A stretch of DNA of 64,000 bases from NCBI RefSeq assembly GCF_000739655.1, contig NZ_BATR01000059.1, forward strand, positions 1 through 64,000, given 5' to 3'. Below, one piece after another: positions 49,225-57,406 of the stretch. Position 1 is the first letter of the stretch; the number at the start of each line of letters is the position of its first letter. Made by a program: the position numbers and the translations under genes. Origin of the DNA: Verrucomicrobium sp. BvORR106 (GTDB lineage: Bacteria > Verrucomicrobiota > Verrucomicrobiia > Verrucomicrobiales > Verrucomicrobiaceae). The notes beneath the pieces are model-generated. The model worked only from the letters and a program-made list of their open reading frames with translations. It was not told the origin of the DNA and made no database searches.

Positions 49225-49962
49225 ATGATTCCCAAGACGGCCCAGCGTCAGATGTGGTTTGAGTTTTTGGAGAAGCTGGTCACACCGGCCTCGACGGCAG
49301 CCGGACGGGCTGAGGAGGCGCTGGAACAGTGCTGCGATCACGGCCACGCCCACGCCCACGATCATGAAAGCCAAGGTGAGGGCGAACTTGGGCCCGATGA
49401 CATGGAGCCGGCGACGGCCTCATCGTCGGCCGCCCGCTCCCTGCGGGGACGGGATGCCAAGCTGGAGGCCGAGTCCCGGCAGTGGTTGCTGGGGCTGGGA
49501 ATGGCCGAAGGTGCTGGGAAAGTGCAGGTGGTGTGGAACGCCAAGCTGCGCAGCACGGCTGGCTATGCCCGCTGGCCCCAGTGGCTGGTGGAACTGAATC
49601 CCCGGCTCGTGGATTTCGAAGGGCAGGTGGACCGGACCTTGAAACATGAACTGGCTCACCTCATCGCCTACGCCCGGGCGGGCCGGCGGCGGATCGAGCC
49701 CCACGGGCTGGAGTGGCGCCAGGCCTGCGCGGACCTCGGCATCCCCGATGAAAGCGCCCGTCATACGCTGCCTCTGCCGCGGACGAAGCAGCAGCGGAAG
49801 TTCGTTTACGCCTGTCCCGTCTGTCAGATGAAGGTGGAACGGGTGAAGCGCTTTCGCCGTCACACGGCGTGTCTCGCCTGCTGTCGCAAGCACAACCGGG
49901 GCGCGTTTGACCTGCGCTTCCAGTTTGTCCTGGTGCAGCGCAAGGAGCCGGGCGATGCCTGA
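49225..49962 (+). CDS. SprT-like zinc metalloprotein
   Basis: 245 residues from the ATG at 49225; a TTG at 49171 would extend it by 18. A His/Ala insert (CCDHGHAHAHDHES) lies near residue 35. The SprT domain has VWNAKLRSTAGYARWPQWLV, NPRLVDFEGQVDRTLKHELAH containing the zinc site HELAHLIAY (His141, Glu142, His145), and EPHGLEWRQACADLGIP with the third ligand. A zinc ribbon follows (CPVCQMKVERVKRFRRHTAC, then CCRKHN). Eukaryotic SPRTN cleaves DNA-protein crosslinks; bacterial members are uncharacterised. The gene stands alone. Confidence 0.85.
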   Translation: MIPKTAQRQMWFEFLEKLVTPASTAAGRAEEALEQCCDHGHAHAHDHESQGEGELGPDDMEPATASSSAARSLRGRDAKLEAESRQWLLGLGMAEGAGKVQVVWNAKLRSTAGYARWPQWLVELNPRLVDFEGQVDRTLKHELAHLIAYARAGRRRIEPHGLEWRQACADLGIPDESARHTLPLPRTKQQRKFVYACPVCQMKVERVKRFRRHTACLACCRKHNRGAFDLRFQFVLVQRKEPGDA

Positions 49963-49991
49963 TGCCTGATGAGGCGCACTCTGGATCCATG

Positions 49992-50028
49992 AAAAAAGCG
50001 GCGCACCTTGGAGAAGATGCAGCCGCTT
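49992..50028 (-). terminator. Intrinsic terminator for the minus-strand membrane gene
   Basis: Read on the minus strand, AAGCGGC (50028-50022) pairs with GCCGCTT (50002-49996) around a loop of about 19 bases, followed by a run of T (49997-49992). It lies 31 bp past the stop of the gene at 50059-50370. Confidence 0.5.
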
Positions 50029-50058
50029 GAAAAAGGAGAGCAGTACTTCGCTCAGCGA

Positions 50059-50370
50059 TCAGTTTTCGTCGCCCAGGGGGTAGATGTCAGCACCTTCAGG
50101 CACGGCACCGTTGCGGATGCTTTCCAGACGCTTGCGGCTGCCCCGGGCCGAGGACGGGCGGTTGGCCAGACGGGAGACAATTTCCGTCACCGTAGGGGCC
50201 ACGATCAGAGCACCAGCAGCCAGGAGGGCCACCGAGGCGATGTTCGACGATTTGCGCGACATCCCACGACCAAAAAGCATACCCAGAGCACATCCGGCCG
50301 CAGCGGATGCGGTGGCAACAGCATAGGTGTTCAGTTCGGAGTCGTTCCAGCGCGGAGGTGCAGGGGTCAT
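50059..50370 (-). CDS. Small two-helix membrane protein
   Basis: 103 residues from the ATG reading MTPAPPRWNDSELNTYAVAT. Two hydrophobic segments lie at about residues 15-34 (YAVATASAAAGCALGMLFG) and 43-62 (NIASVALLAAGALIVAPTVT), separated by a basic loop GRGMSRKSS. The C terminus is Arg/Ser-rich and then acidic. The upstream in-frame extension to 50496 is not membrane-like and overlaps the manC leader. No function is known. A terminator-like hairpin follows. Confidence 0.72.
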   Translation of the reverse strand: MTPAPPRWNDSELNTYAVATASAAAGCALGMLFGRGMSRKSSNIASVALLAAGALIVAPTVTEIVSRLANRPSSARGSRKRLESIRNGAVPEGADIYPLGDEN

Positions 50371-50501
50371 TTCGAAAACTATACGCTGGCAACTGCCAAA
50401 ACGAAAACAGAAATTCACGTTTGAGGTTGAGGGCGATGGTCCTAGGGTGCCCTCCCTCCCTATTTTCGGGCCTGGCCCGATGTCATCCCGTCCCACCTGC
50501 C

Positions 50502-51587
50502 ATGAGCACTGCTTCCAGCCCTTCGAAAACTTACGCCCTTGTTCTCGCCGGAGGCAGTGGCCAACGTTTCTGGCCGGTGAGCCGGGATCGCCTGCCCAAG
50601 CAGCTTCTGCGTTTGTTTGATGAGAAGACGCTGCTGGAGCACACCATCAACCGTCTCGCCGGGGTGGTGCCCCGGGAGAACATCCTCATCCTGACCAATT
50701 GCCAGCAGGTGGAGGGCGTGCGGGAGGCCTTGCCCGATTTCCCGGCGGAGAACATCATCGCTGAGCCTGAGAAGCGGGACACCGCCCCGGCCATCGCTTT
50801 GGCGATCGCCTGGGTCGCCGCCCGGGACCCGCAGGCCACCATGATGGTGCTGCCCTCCGACCACCTCATTCAGGCCACGGACGAGTTCCAGCGGGCGCTG
50901 CGGACGGCTTGCGAGGCCGCGCAGAGAGGGGGCAACCTGGTGACTATCGGCATCAAGCCCACCTGGCCCTGCCCCAGCTATGGCTATGTGGAGCGCGGAG
51001 CCCGCCTCGACGACCCCGCTGCCGGGGGCGTGCCGGTGTATGAGGTGGTGCGTTTCCGTGAAAAACCGAGCGCCAGCCTGGCAGAGCAGTTTCTTGAGCA
51101 GGGGCACTTCACCTGGAATGCGGGCATGTTCTTCTGGACCGTACCGACGGTGCGGGAGAATCTGACCCAACACTGCCCGGAGTTGGCGGACTTCATTCAT
51201 GCGCTGTCCACTGCGGAGGACTTTGATGCGACGATGAAGGAACGGTTTCCCAAGCTGACCAAGCTTTCCATCGACTACGCGCTGATGGAGAAAGCACCCT
51301 GCGTGCTGAATGTGGAGGCCACCTTCGACTGGGACGATGTGGGCAACTGGACCTCAGTGGGTGTTTACCTGGCCAAGGATCACGAGGGCAATCAGCACAA
51401 CTGCCTGCTCAACCAGATCGAATCCACCAACAATCTTGTCTTCTCCCAGACGCCCCAGCACATCGCGTTGCTCGGGGTTCATGATCTGATGGTGATCTCC
51501 ACTCCAGACGCCCTGCTGGTGGCGCATCGCAGCCAGGCGGAGCGCATCAAGAAGCTGGTGGACGGTCTGCCCACGGAACTTCGCTAG
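50502..51587 (+). CDS. manC: Mannose-1-phosphate guanylyltransferase
   Basis: 361 residues from the ATG at 50502, the length of single-domain GMP enzymes. The nucleotide-binding signature is YALVLAGGSGQRFWPVSRDR with LPKQLL at about residues 11-36. Others are ENIIAEPEKRDTAPAIALAI, MMVLPSDHLI, FREKPSASLAEQFLEQGHFTWNAGMFFW, and TFDWDDVGNWTSVGVYL near the end. It makes GDP-mannose from mannose-1-phosphate and GTP for glycan synthesis. The phosphomannose isomerase domain of bifunctional ManC/AlgA is absent. No mannose pathway gene is adjacent. Confidence 0.95.
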   Translation: MSTASSPSKTYALVLAGGSGQRFWPVSRDRLPKQLLRLFDEKTLLEHTINRLAGVVPRENILILTNCQQVEGVREALPDFPAENIIAEPEKRDTAPAIALAIAWVAARDPQATMMVLPSDHLIQATDEFQRALRTACEAAQRGGNLVTIGIKPTWPCPSYGYVERGARLDDPAAGGVPVYEVVRFREKPSASLAEQFLEQGHFTWNAGMFFWTVPTVRENLTQHCPELADFIHALSTAEDFDATMKERFPKLTKLSIDYALMEKAPCVLNVEATFDWDDVGNWTSVGVYLAKDHEGNQHNCLLNQIESTNNLVFSQTPQHIALLGVHDLMVISTPDALLVAHRSQAERIKKLVDGLPTELR

Positions 51588-51634
51588 GGGCAGGCGGTTG
51601 CGTCACGCAGCGATTGAGGGCATCTTTTCAAGTC

Positions 51635-52090
51635 ATGCGCATTCTCGGCATTGATCACGGCACGGTCAGGATCGGTCTGGCTCTCAGTGATGAACTGGGC
51701 CTGGCCGCCCACCCATTGAAGACGCTCGACACCAGCCCCACCGTCGAGCAGGAGATCGCGGAGATCGTGAGGCAGAAGCGGGTGACAACCATTGTCCTGG
51801 GACTGCCGCTGCGAATGGACGGGCATCGTGGAGAAGCTGCCACCCGGGTGGAGGCTTTTGCCGATCGTTTGAACAAGGCTCTGCGTCACGAGGTGCCGGT
51901 GAAGTTCGTCGATGAGCGCCTCAGCAGCGTGGCAGCAGAGCGCAGCCTGGGTCTGGAAGGGAAGCAGAAGACCAAGGAGCAGAAGAAGCTGGTGGATCAG
52001 GTGGCGGCCGTGGCCATTCTGCAGGACTACCTGAACACGCAGGCTGGTGGCGAAGCGTGGCTCCTGCCTGATGAGCCGGACTATCGTTGA
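51635..52090 (+). CDS. ruvX: Holliday junction resolvase-like RuvX/YqgF
   Basis: 151 residues from the ATG at 51635. RNase H-fold landmarks are MRILGIDHGTVRIGLALSDE (first catalytic Asp), TTIVLGLPLRMDGHRGEAAT, VKFVDERLSSVAAERSL (Asp-Glu) and KLVDQVAAVAILQDYL (last Asp). YqgF/RuvX is near universal in bacteria and acts in 16S rRNA 5' end processing and possibly recombination. It sits 47 bp after manC and 36 bp before truA and is probably co-transcribed with both. Confidence 0.94.
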   Translation: MRILGIDHGTVRIGLALSDELGLAAHPLKTLDTSPTVEQEIAEIVRQKRVTTIVLGLPLRMDGHRGEAATRVEAFADRLNKALRHEVPVKFVDERLSSVAAERSLGLEGKQKTKEQKKLVDQVAAVAILQDYLNTQAGGEAWLLPDEPDYR

Positions 52091-52126
52091 GAAGAGATGA
52101 TTGTTTCCTAAATCGTTCCGCGATTC

Positions 52127-52903
52127 ATGTCATTTCGCAGGCTCAAACTCACCGTCGCTTATGACGGCCGTCCGTGGAAGGGGTGGCAGTCCCAAGTGGG
52201 CGGCGACACGATTCAAGACCGGCTGGAAGCCGCGTTGCGTGACCTTACCGGCACCCAGGTGAATGTGCAGGGCTCCGGCCGCACTGATGCCGGTGTGCAT
52301 GCTCTGGCCCAGGTGGCACATGCCGATGTGCCGGATGCGCTGAAGATGGGCCGGGAGTCTTGGGTTCGCGCCATCAATGTCCGGCTGCCGCACTCCATCC
52401 GCGTGATGGAGTGCGATGAAGTCCACGGAGACTTTCACGCCCGGTTCGATGCTGTGGGAAAGGTTTATTCCTACCGCCTCTGGAGGGGCGGGGTGATGTC
52501 ACCCTTTGAAGCGGGACGGGCCTGGCACATCTACGGCGTGGTGGACCTGGAGGTCCTGAGGGCCGGTGCGGCATTGCTCACCGGCACGCACAACTTTGCC
52601 CGGCTTTCCGCGAACCGCGGGGACATCAGCGAAGACGAACGTCGCGAGGATGAAGATGGGCTCACACGCACGGTGCGCCGCATTGAAGTGATCCCGGAGG
52701 GGGAGGTGCTCCGGATCGAGTTCGAGGGGGATGGTTTCCTCTACAAAATGGTCCGCCTCATGGTCGGCAGCCTGGTGCATGTGGCGCGGGGCAGGGAGTC
52801 GCTGAGCTGGTTGCAGTCCCTGGTGGAAGACCCGACGGGGACCAAGAGCAACCAGTGCGCGCCGGCGGACGGTTTGTGCCTGATGAAGGTGTTCTACGCT
52901 TGA
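52127..52903 (+). CDS. truA: tRNA pseudouridine38-40 synthase TruA
   Basis: 258 residues. Motifs are FRRLKLTVAYDGRPWKGWQS, the catalytic loop GSGRTDAGVHALAQVAHADV (Asp about residue 51), YRLWRGGVMSPFEAGRAWHI, and the C-terminal GDGFLYKMVRLMVGSLVHVA. It isomerises uridines 38-40 in the anticodon stem-loop of many tRNAs. Length and all motifs are normal. The final 10 bases overlap the 3' end of the convergent HAD phosphatase gene. Confidence 0.96.
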   Translation: MSFRRLKLTVAYDGRPWKGWQSQVGGDTIQDRLEAALRDLTGTQVNVQGSGRTDAGVHALAQVAHADVPDALKMGRESWVRAINVRLPHSIRVMECDEVHGDFHARFDAVGKVYSYRLWRGGVMSPFEAGRAWHIYGVVDLEVLRAGAALLTGTHNFARLSANRGDISEDERREDEDGLTRTVRRIEVIPEGEVLRIEFEGDGFLYKMVRLMVGSLVHVARGRESLSWLQSLVEDPTGTKSNQCAPADGLCLMKVFYA

Positions 52904-53652
52904 ACCCGCGGCGGGGGCGTGTTGTAGAGCCCGAAGGCCTGGAGCGCGGAACACAGGACATCGCCTGCCTTGTTTTGATAGGGGCGCTTGGGGTGTAGCA
53001 CCTGCCAGCCACGGCTTTTGCCGATGGCTTCCAGTGCTTCATTGGGGTGAACGAGCACCCCGTGTCCGGCCAGTTCCAGCAGGGGGAGGTCGGCCGCACT
53101 GTCGGAGTAGGCCCAGGAGTCCTGGAGCTCTTCGGGTGTTGCTGCCGCCACGGCAGGCACCGCCTTCTTCATGGCCACGATCTTGGCCTCCCGCTTGTTG
53201 TTGCTGCCCAGTACGACTGGGAGGGCTGGCATGCGCTCGGAGGGCTGGACCTGGGTGGCAATGCAGTGGTCGAACCCGAGGGCTTTGGCGATCTCATGAG
53301 CATACACGTCCGGGCTGGCGGTGTTCAGGATGAGGGTACGCCCCGCTGCCCGGTGCCGCGCTACCTCGGCCATCAGTTCAGGATAGGCCCAAGGGCGCAC
53401 CACTTGCTGGGCGAAGGCACGTGCCTGCTCCGTGAGCACCGCGCTGGACAGCCCTTTCATGTAGCCCATGAAGGCCCGCTTGGCCGTCACTGTGGGCAGC
53501 ACCTTGGCCGCCCGGAGGAGCGCGATGGGCGCAAAGCGGATCAGATAAGCCGTGCGCCCGCGATCCTGTTGCAGCATGTGATTCGCAAACAGCGCCTGCG
53601 TGTCAAAAGGCAGCAGCGTGTGATCGAGGTCAAAGAAGGCGAAACTGGGCAT
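52894..53652 (-). CDS. HAD-superfamily IB phosphatase
   Basis: 252 residues. Motif I is AFFDLDHTLLPFDTQALFAN (Asp8 and Asp10). Motif II is in RTLILNTASPDVYAHEIAKA, with the Thr/Ser position held by Asn-Thr. Motif III Lys is in NKREAKIVAMKKAV and motif IV in AYSDSAADLPLLELAGHGV, followed by VHPNEAL. The IB layout, with the cap inserted between motifs I and II, resembles SerB-like and phosphatidylglycerol phosphatase-like enzymes common in operon-free positions. The substrate is not known. The gene converges on truA. Confidence 0.88.
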   Translation of the reverse strand: MPSFAFFDLDHTLLPFDTQALFANHMLQQDRGRTAYLIRFAPIALLRAAKVLPTVTAKRAFMGYMKGLSSAVLTEQARAFAQQVVRPWAYPELMAEVARHRAAGRTLILNTASPDVYAHEIAKALGFDHCIATQVQPSERMPALPVVLGSNNKREAKIVAMKKAVPAVAAATPEELQDSWAYSDSAADLPLLELAGHGVLVHPNEALEAIGKSRGWQVLHPKRPYQNKAGDVLCSALQAFGLYNTPPPRVQA

Positions 53653-53746
53653 CGCCGAAGGGTGGCGACGATGAGGAGGGAGTCAATGGGCGGGACGCAA
53701 CAAGAGGAGGGATTGATTTTGGCGGCTGGGGGGAGTAACGTGTGTC

Positions 53747-53944
53747 ATGACCGTGATGGAAACCATCGTGAGAGACTTGCAGGGCATGCCGCTCCGCAAG
53801 CTCGTCGAAGTGGCAAGGTACGTCCATCGTATGAGCGCAACCAACCGGGAGGAGCGCGAAAGGGTTCTCAAGGAGACTTATGGTTCTCTGTCTGAGGACG
53901 ATGGGATTCGCTTTGAAGAGGCGTTGCAGGGGGCTCGAGTTTGA
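53747..53944 (+). CDS. Orphan antitoxin-like small protein
   Basis: 65 residues with an all-helical pattern: ETIVRDLQGMPLRKLVEVAR, YVHRMSATNREERERVLKET and a final acidic helix LSEDDGIRFEEALQGARV. The layout (a short regulator helix pair and then a C-terminal flexible charged segment) resembles antitoxins of PIN-toxin modules. No toxin gene follows; after the stop the sequence enters repeat-rich noncoding DNA, so the partner may have been lost. The antitoxin reading is inference from size and composition. Confidence 0.45.
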   Translation: MTVMETIVRDLQGMPLRKLVEVARYVHRMSATNREERERVLKETYGSLSEDDGIRFEEALQGARV

Positions 53945-54129
53945 GAGGGGTCGTCGGTATTGCTGTCAATGCCTCCCACTGCATTGGGAACTAAAGGCGG
54001 TTAGATGGGCACGTTTGGGTGTCGATACTGGCACCCCTCGCGAACGTGGAGCACCCCTTGGGTTTGCGATCGTTCTTCATGGGACCGACATCGCATACGG
54101 GGAAATTAGCGCCTGCCAAGGAACCTAGG

Positions 54130-54289
54130 GGGCTGACATGGAGGTGTTGATGGTGATGGGGGCGAAGCAGATGCAGTTGGCCTTCCCACCTGATCATCTC
54201 CTGCGACGTTACCCAAGGTTGACTCGCTTAGGGCTCGTCCAACCTTGGGCTGTGCTACAGATCCCATACTGGGATCAACTTAGTCTGAG
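54130..54289 (+). repeat. Dispersed repeat family B, copy B2
   Basis: Matches B1 (10353-10514) in the same orientation: GGCTGACATGGAGGTGTTGA, GGCCTTCCCACCTGATCATC, GACTCGCTTAGGGCTCGTC and GGGCTGTGCTACAGATC, with local substitutions (CAACCTTGGG for CAACGTTGGG). Confidence 0.8.
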
Positions 54290-54354
54290 GCGGGCCTTCT
54301 CAAAGAACCGGCGCCTTCCACCGGCTCAGTCGAAGTTCTTCCTCGAAGAGGATG

Positions 54355-54478
54355 GGGCTACGAGCCCAACGTTGGCGAGCTTCCAGCGAGTCTACGTTGG
54401 GTGCCGTCTAATGATGAGACTCAGGTGGGAAGGCCGACAACATCCGCTTTTCCTCCCAACACCTTCAACGCCTCCATG
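54355..54478 (-). repeat. Dispersed repeat family B, inverted copy B3
   Basis: The reverse complement of B2/B1, more diverged: GCCCAACGTTGGCGAGC, GCGAGTCTACGTTGGGTGCC and GGTGGGAAGGCCGACAACATC ending with CACCTTCAACGCCTCCATGTC. With B2 it forms a large inverted pair separated by about 65 bp. Confidence 0.7.
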
Positions 54479-54847
54479 TCGACCGATGCGATGTGGCACG
54501 TATGTTTGGCTGCACCTCGCGAGGGCACTCGCTGACTGAAGTTCCCGGCAAGATGCCGCGAACAGCACGCAAGATGCGTGCGCTCCCTGGCTTCTCCGGC
54601 ACAGGTCGTTTTGAGAAATCCCAGACTGCGTTTCGCCATCGTGGTTCCTTGGCTGACTGGACCTGGTGGAACTCAAAGAGGCATCTCGCCCCCTCCGTCC
54701 CTCAACCAGACGCTCAAGCGTACTTAAGTGGTGACGTCCTCCGCTAAATGTCCCTCAAGATGATAGAAAAGTGCGCTGGGACGCGTAATTTCCATCCGTA
54801 CCCTCATCGCACGCGGGACGGAACTGGTTTCCCTAAACCCGCTGATA

Positions 54848-57406
54848 ATGAATTGTTTACGAATGGATCACTTCAGCTCTTCCCGTCGCCGTTTTCTCCC
54901 GCAGGTCTTACCAATGCTCTTGGTGGCGCTGGGGTCGATTTCCGGGGTGGGTGCGGAACTCCCTCTGCCTGAGCATCCCGGCGCGGTCATCTATAAGAAG
55001 ATGTGCCTGGATTGCCATGGCGCGAAGGGTGAAGGCGTGGCGGGCAAGTACGATGAGCCTCTGCACGGCGATCGCACTCTCGAAGCGCTGGCCAAGCGGA
55101 TCGACCGCACCATGCCGGAGGATGAGCCGGAGCTGCTGGATGCGGCTGGCTCAGCCCAAGTGGCGGCCTACATCTATGACGCGTTCTATTCGTCAGAAGC
55201 TCAGGCGAAGAACAATCCCGCGCGCAAGGACCTGACTCGCCTGACAGTGGCGCAGTACCAGACCTCCGTGGCGGACGTGGTGGGGCGTTTTCGCCCCGGT
55301 TCAGACCGCCCTCCCGGTGCCGAGCGGGGGCTCAAGGCGCGTTATAACGGCTTCATGCTGCCCCAGGCAGAGCCGGATTTTGTGGGCCCGCCCGCCGAGG
55401 CCAAGGATGAGAAGAAGGACCGGCCTAAACATCGCTTTGAGCGCGTGGATGGTCAGGTGGCTTTTCAGTTCGGAGCAGACAGCCCGGACAAGGCCGTGAT
55501 GGCCAGCGATGAGTTCCGCGTCCGGTGGGATGGCGGCTTGATTGCACCGGACACGGGGAACTATGAATTCGTCCTGAAGACGCAAAACGGAGCCCGTCTG
55601 TTCGTGAACAACAACGAGACCCCCATCATCGATGGTTGGGTGAGCAGCGGCCCGGATGTGCGGGAGGAGAAGAAGACCATCTTCCTGCTGGGCGGGCGCA
55701 GCTACACCTTCACGCTGGAGTTCTTCAAGTACCGGGAGGATGCCTCTTCCATCCAGTTGATGTGGAAGACGCCGCATGGTGCGCTGGAGGTGATTCCCCA
55801 GCGCTATCTCACGCCCAATGGCGGTGGCATTCACATGGTGGTGAATACGACCTTCCCCGCGGACGACCGCAGCGAAGGCTACGAGCGTGGTGCGGGCGTT
55901 TCCAAAACCTGGGAGCAATCGACCACGGATGCGGCCATCGAGGTGGCAGAGCACGTGGAGAAGAACCTGGACCGGCTGGCGGGAACCAAGGCGGGAGCCG
56001 GTGACCGCTTGGACAAGCTGAAGGAGTTCAGCCGCAAGTTCGCCGAGACGGCCTTCCGCCGTCCGCTCACGGATGAGCAGAAGCAGATCTTTGTGGATGC
56101 GCAGTTCGCCAAGTCGCCCACGCCGGAAGTAGCGGTGAAGCGGGTGGTGATGCTCTCGCTCAAGTCGCCTCGTTTCCTCTATCCCAGCCTGAGCGAACTG
56201 GAGCGTCCGGACGACTTCACCGTGGCCTCGCGGCTGGCACTGGAGCTTTGGGATTCCATCCCGGACGCCGGACTCACCCGCATGGCGGCAGAGGGCAAGC
56301 TGAGGGATCGCAACAGCGTCGCCACAGTGGCCCGCAGGATGATCACGGATCCCCGTGCCAAGACCAAGCTGCGCGGCTTCTTCCACCACTGGCTGGAGCT
56401 GGATCGTGCCAGCACGATTGCCAAGGATGCCAAGACCTTCCCCGGTTTTGATGACCGCGTGCTGGCGGACCTCCGGGAGTCGCTCTGGATGTTCGTGGAC
56501 CAGATCGTGTGGAGCGAGAAGTCTGACTATCGCGAGCTGTTGCAGGCGGACTACTTGTGGATCAATGATGCCCTGGCCAAGTTCTACGGCAAGGGCGATG
56601 CCGCCGCACCCGGTTCGGAGTTTCAGAAGGTGAGCTTCACCAATGGACAGCGCACCGGCGTGGTGACGCATCCGTATCTGATGGCTGCCTTTGCCTACAA
56701 CAAGGACACTTCGCCCATCCATCGTGGAGTGTTCCTCACCCGGAACATCGTGGGCATGTCCCTTAAGTCGCCCCCCATGGCGGTAGAGTTTGAGGACAGC
56801 CACTTCGACCCCACGCTGACCATGCGGGAGAAGATCACGGCGATGACAAAGGACAACGCCTGCATGGCGTGCCATTCCGTCATCAACCCCCTGGGTTTCA
56901 GCCTGGAGAACTACGACGCGATCGGCCGCTGGCGTACGCAGGAAAAGAACAAGCCGGTGGATCCCGCCGGACACTTTGCCAATGAGCAGGGCCAGACCAT
57001 CCAGCTCAATGGGGCTCGCGACATCGCCAGCTACGCGGCCAACAGCGAGAGCGGACACCGCACCTTTGTCCGGCACTTGTTTCATCATACCGTGAAGCAG
57101 CCGGTGGCCGCCTACGGGGCTGACACGCTGGAAACACTGCGCACCAAGTTCACCAAGGAAGGCTGCAACATCCAGAAGTTGCTGGCGGAGATCGCAGTCA
57201 TCGGGGCCATGGATGAAGTGCCCCCTCCCGCACCTCCGGCTCCCAAGCCGGCACCTGCCCCGGCCCCAGTTCCGGCACCCGCGCCTGCAGCCGCGGCCGC
57301 ACCAGTGCCTGCACCCCAGAGCACGCCGCCCCCGGCCCCGATCGCGACGCCACCTGCTCCCGCTCCCGTTTCACCCCCCAACAACGCCACCCCCGCAAAA
57401 TCATGA
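54848..57406 (+). CDS. DUF1592 family haem-containing exported protein with PA14 domain
   Basis: 852 residues with a signal (RRRFLPQVLPMLLVALGSI). Two c-type haem sites are seen: CLDCH (Cys53) and CMACH (Cys672). The family modules run in order: DUF1587-like (LTRLTVAQYQTSVADVVGRF), a PA14-type insert (about 210-330, with FRVRWDGGLIAPDTGNYEF), DUF1592 (RRPLTDEQKQIFVDAQFA and FRGFFHHWLELDR-like text), DUF1588 (GVFLTRNIVGMSLKSPP, INPLGFSLENYDAIGRW) and DUF1585 (HLFHHTVKQPVAAYG). A Pro/Ala tail ends it. It probably acts in periplasmic electron transfer or polymer oxidation. It overlaps the DUF1552 gene by four bases. Confidence 0.93.
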   Translation: MNCLRMDHFSSSRRRFLPQVLPMLLVALGSISGVGAELPLPEHPGAVIYKKMCLDCHGAKGEGVAGKYDEPLHGDRTLEALAKRIDRTMPEDEPELLDAAGSAQVAAYIYDAFYSSEAQAKNNPARKDLTRLTVAQYQTSVADVVGRFRPGSDRPPGAERGLKARYNGFMLPQAEPDFVGPPAEAKDEKKDRPKHRFERVDGQVAFQFGADSPDKAVMASDEFRVRWDGGLIAPDTGNYEFVLKTQNGARLFVNNNETPIIDGWVSSGPDVREEKKTIFLLGGRSYTFTLEFFKYREDASSIQLMWKTPHGALEVIPQRYLTPNGGGIHMVVNTTFPADDRSEGYERGAGVSKTWEQSTTDAAIEVAEHVEKNLDRLAGTKAGAGDRLDKLKEFSRKFAETAFRRPLTDEQKQIFVDAQFAKSPTPEVAVKRVVMLSLKSPRFLYPSLSELERPDDFTVASRLALELWDSIPDAGLTRMAAEGKLRDRNSVATVARRMITDPRAKTKLRGFFHHWLELDRASTIAKDAKTFPGFDDRVLADLRESLWMFVDQIVWSEKSDYRELLQADYLWINDALAKFYGKGDAAAPGSEFQKVSFTNGQRTGVVTHPYLMAAFAYNKDTSPIHRGVFLTRNIVGMSLKSPPMAVEFEDSHFDPTLTMREKITAMTKDNACMACHSVINPLGFSLENYDAIGRWRTQEKNKPVDPAGHFANEQGQTIQLNGARDIASYAANSESGHRTFVRHLFHHTVKQPVAAYGADTLETLRTKFTKEGCNIQKLLAEIAVIGAMDEVPPPAPPAPKPAPAPAPVPAPAPAAAAAPVPAPQSTPPPAPIATPPAPAPVSPPNNATPAKS

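Larger units (their letters stand above)
53945..54847. other. 903-bp repeat-rich region without a gene
   Basis: It carries dispersed repeat B2 (54130-54289) and an inverted B copy (54355-54478). It also holds a GATCCCATACTGGGATC palindrome near 54261 and degenerate GC-poor DNA to 54847. Open frames here have no protein-like features. The end of the region holds the promoter and leader of the DUF1592 gene. Confidence 0.65.

Noticed and set aside
54138..54850. Small open frames in the repeat-rich gap (133, 84 and 74 residues)
   Set aside because: They read through repeat copies B2 and B3, have no start context and do not resemble proteins.
55301..57088. 595-residue minus-strand open frame across the DUF1592 gene
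   Set aside because: The opposite strand has haem motifs and family domains; this frame is an antisense shadow.
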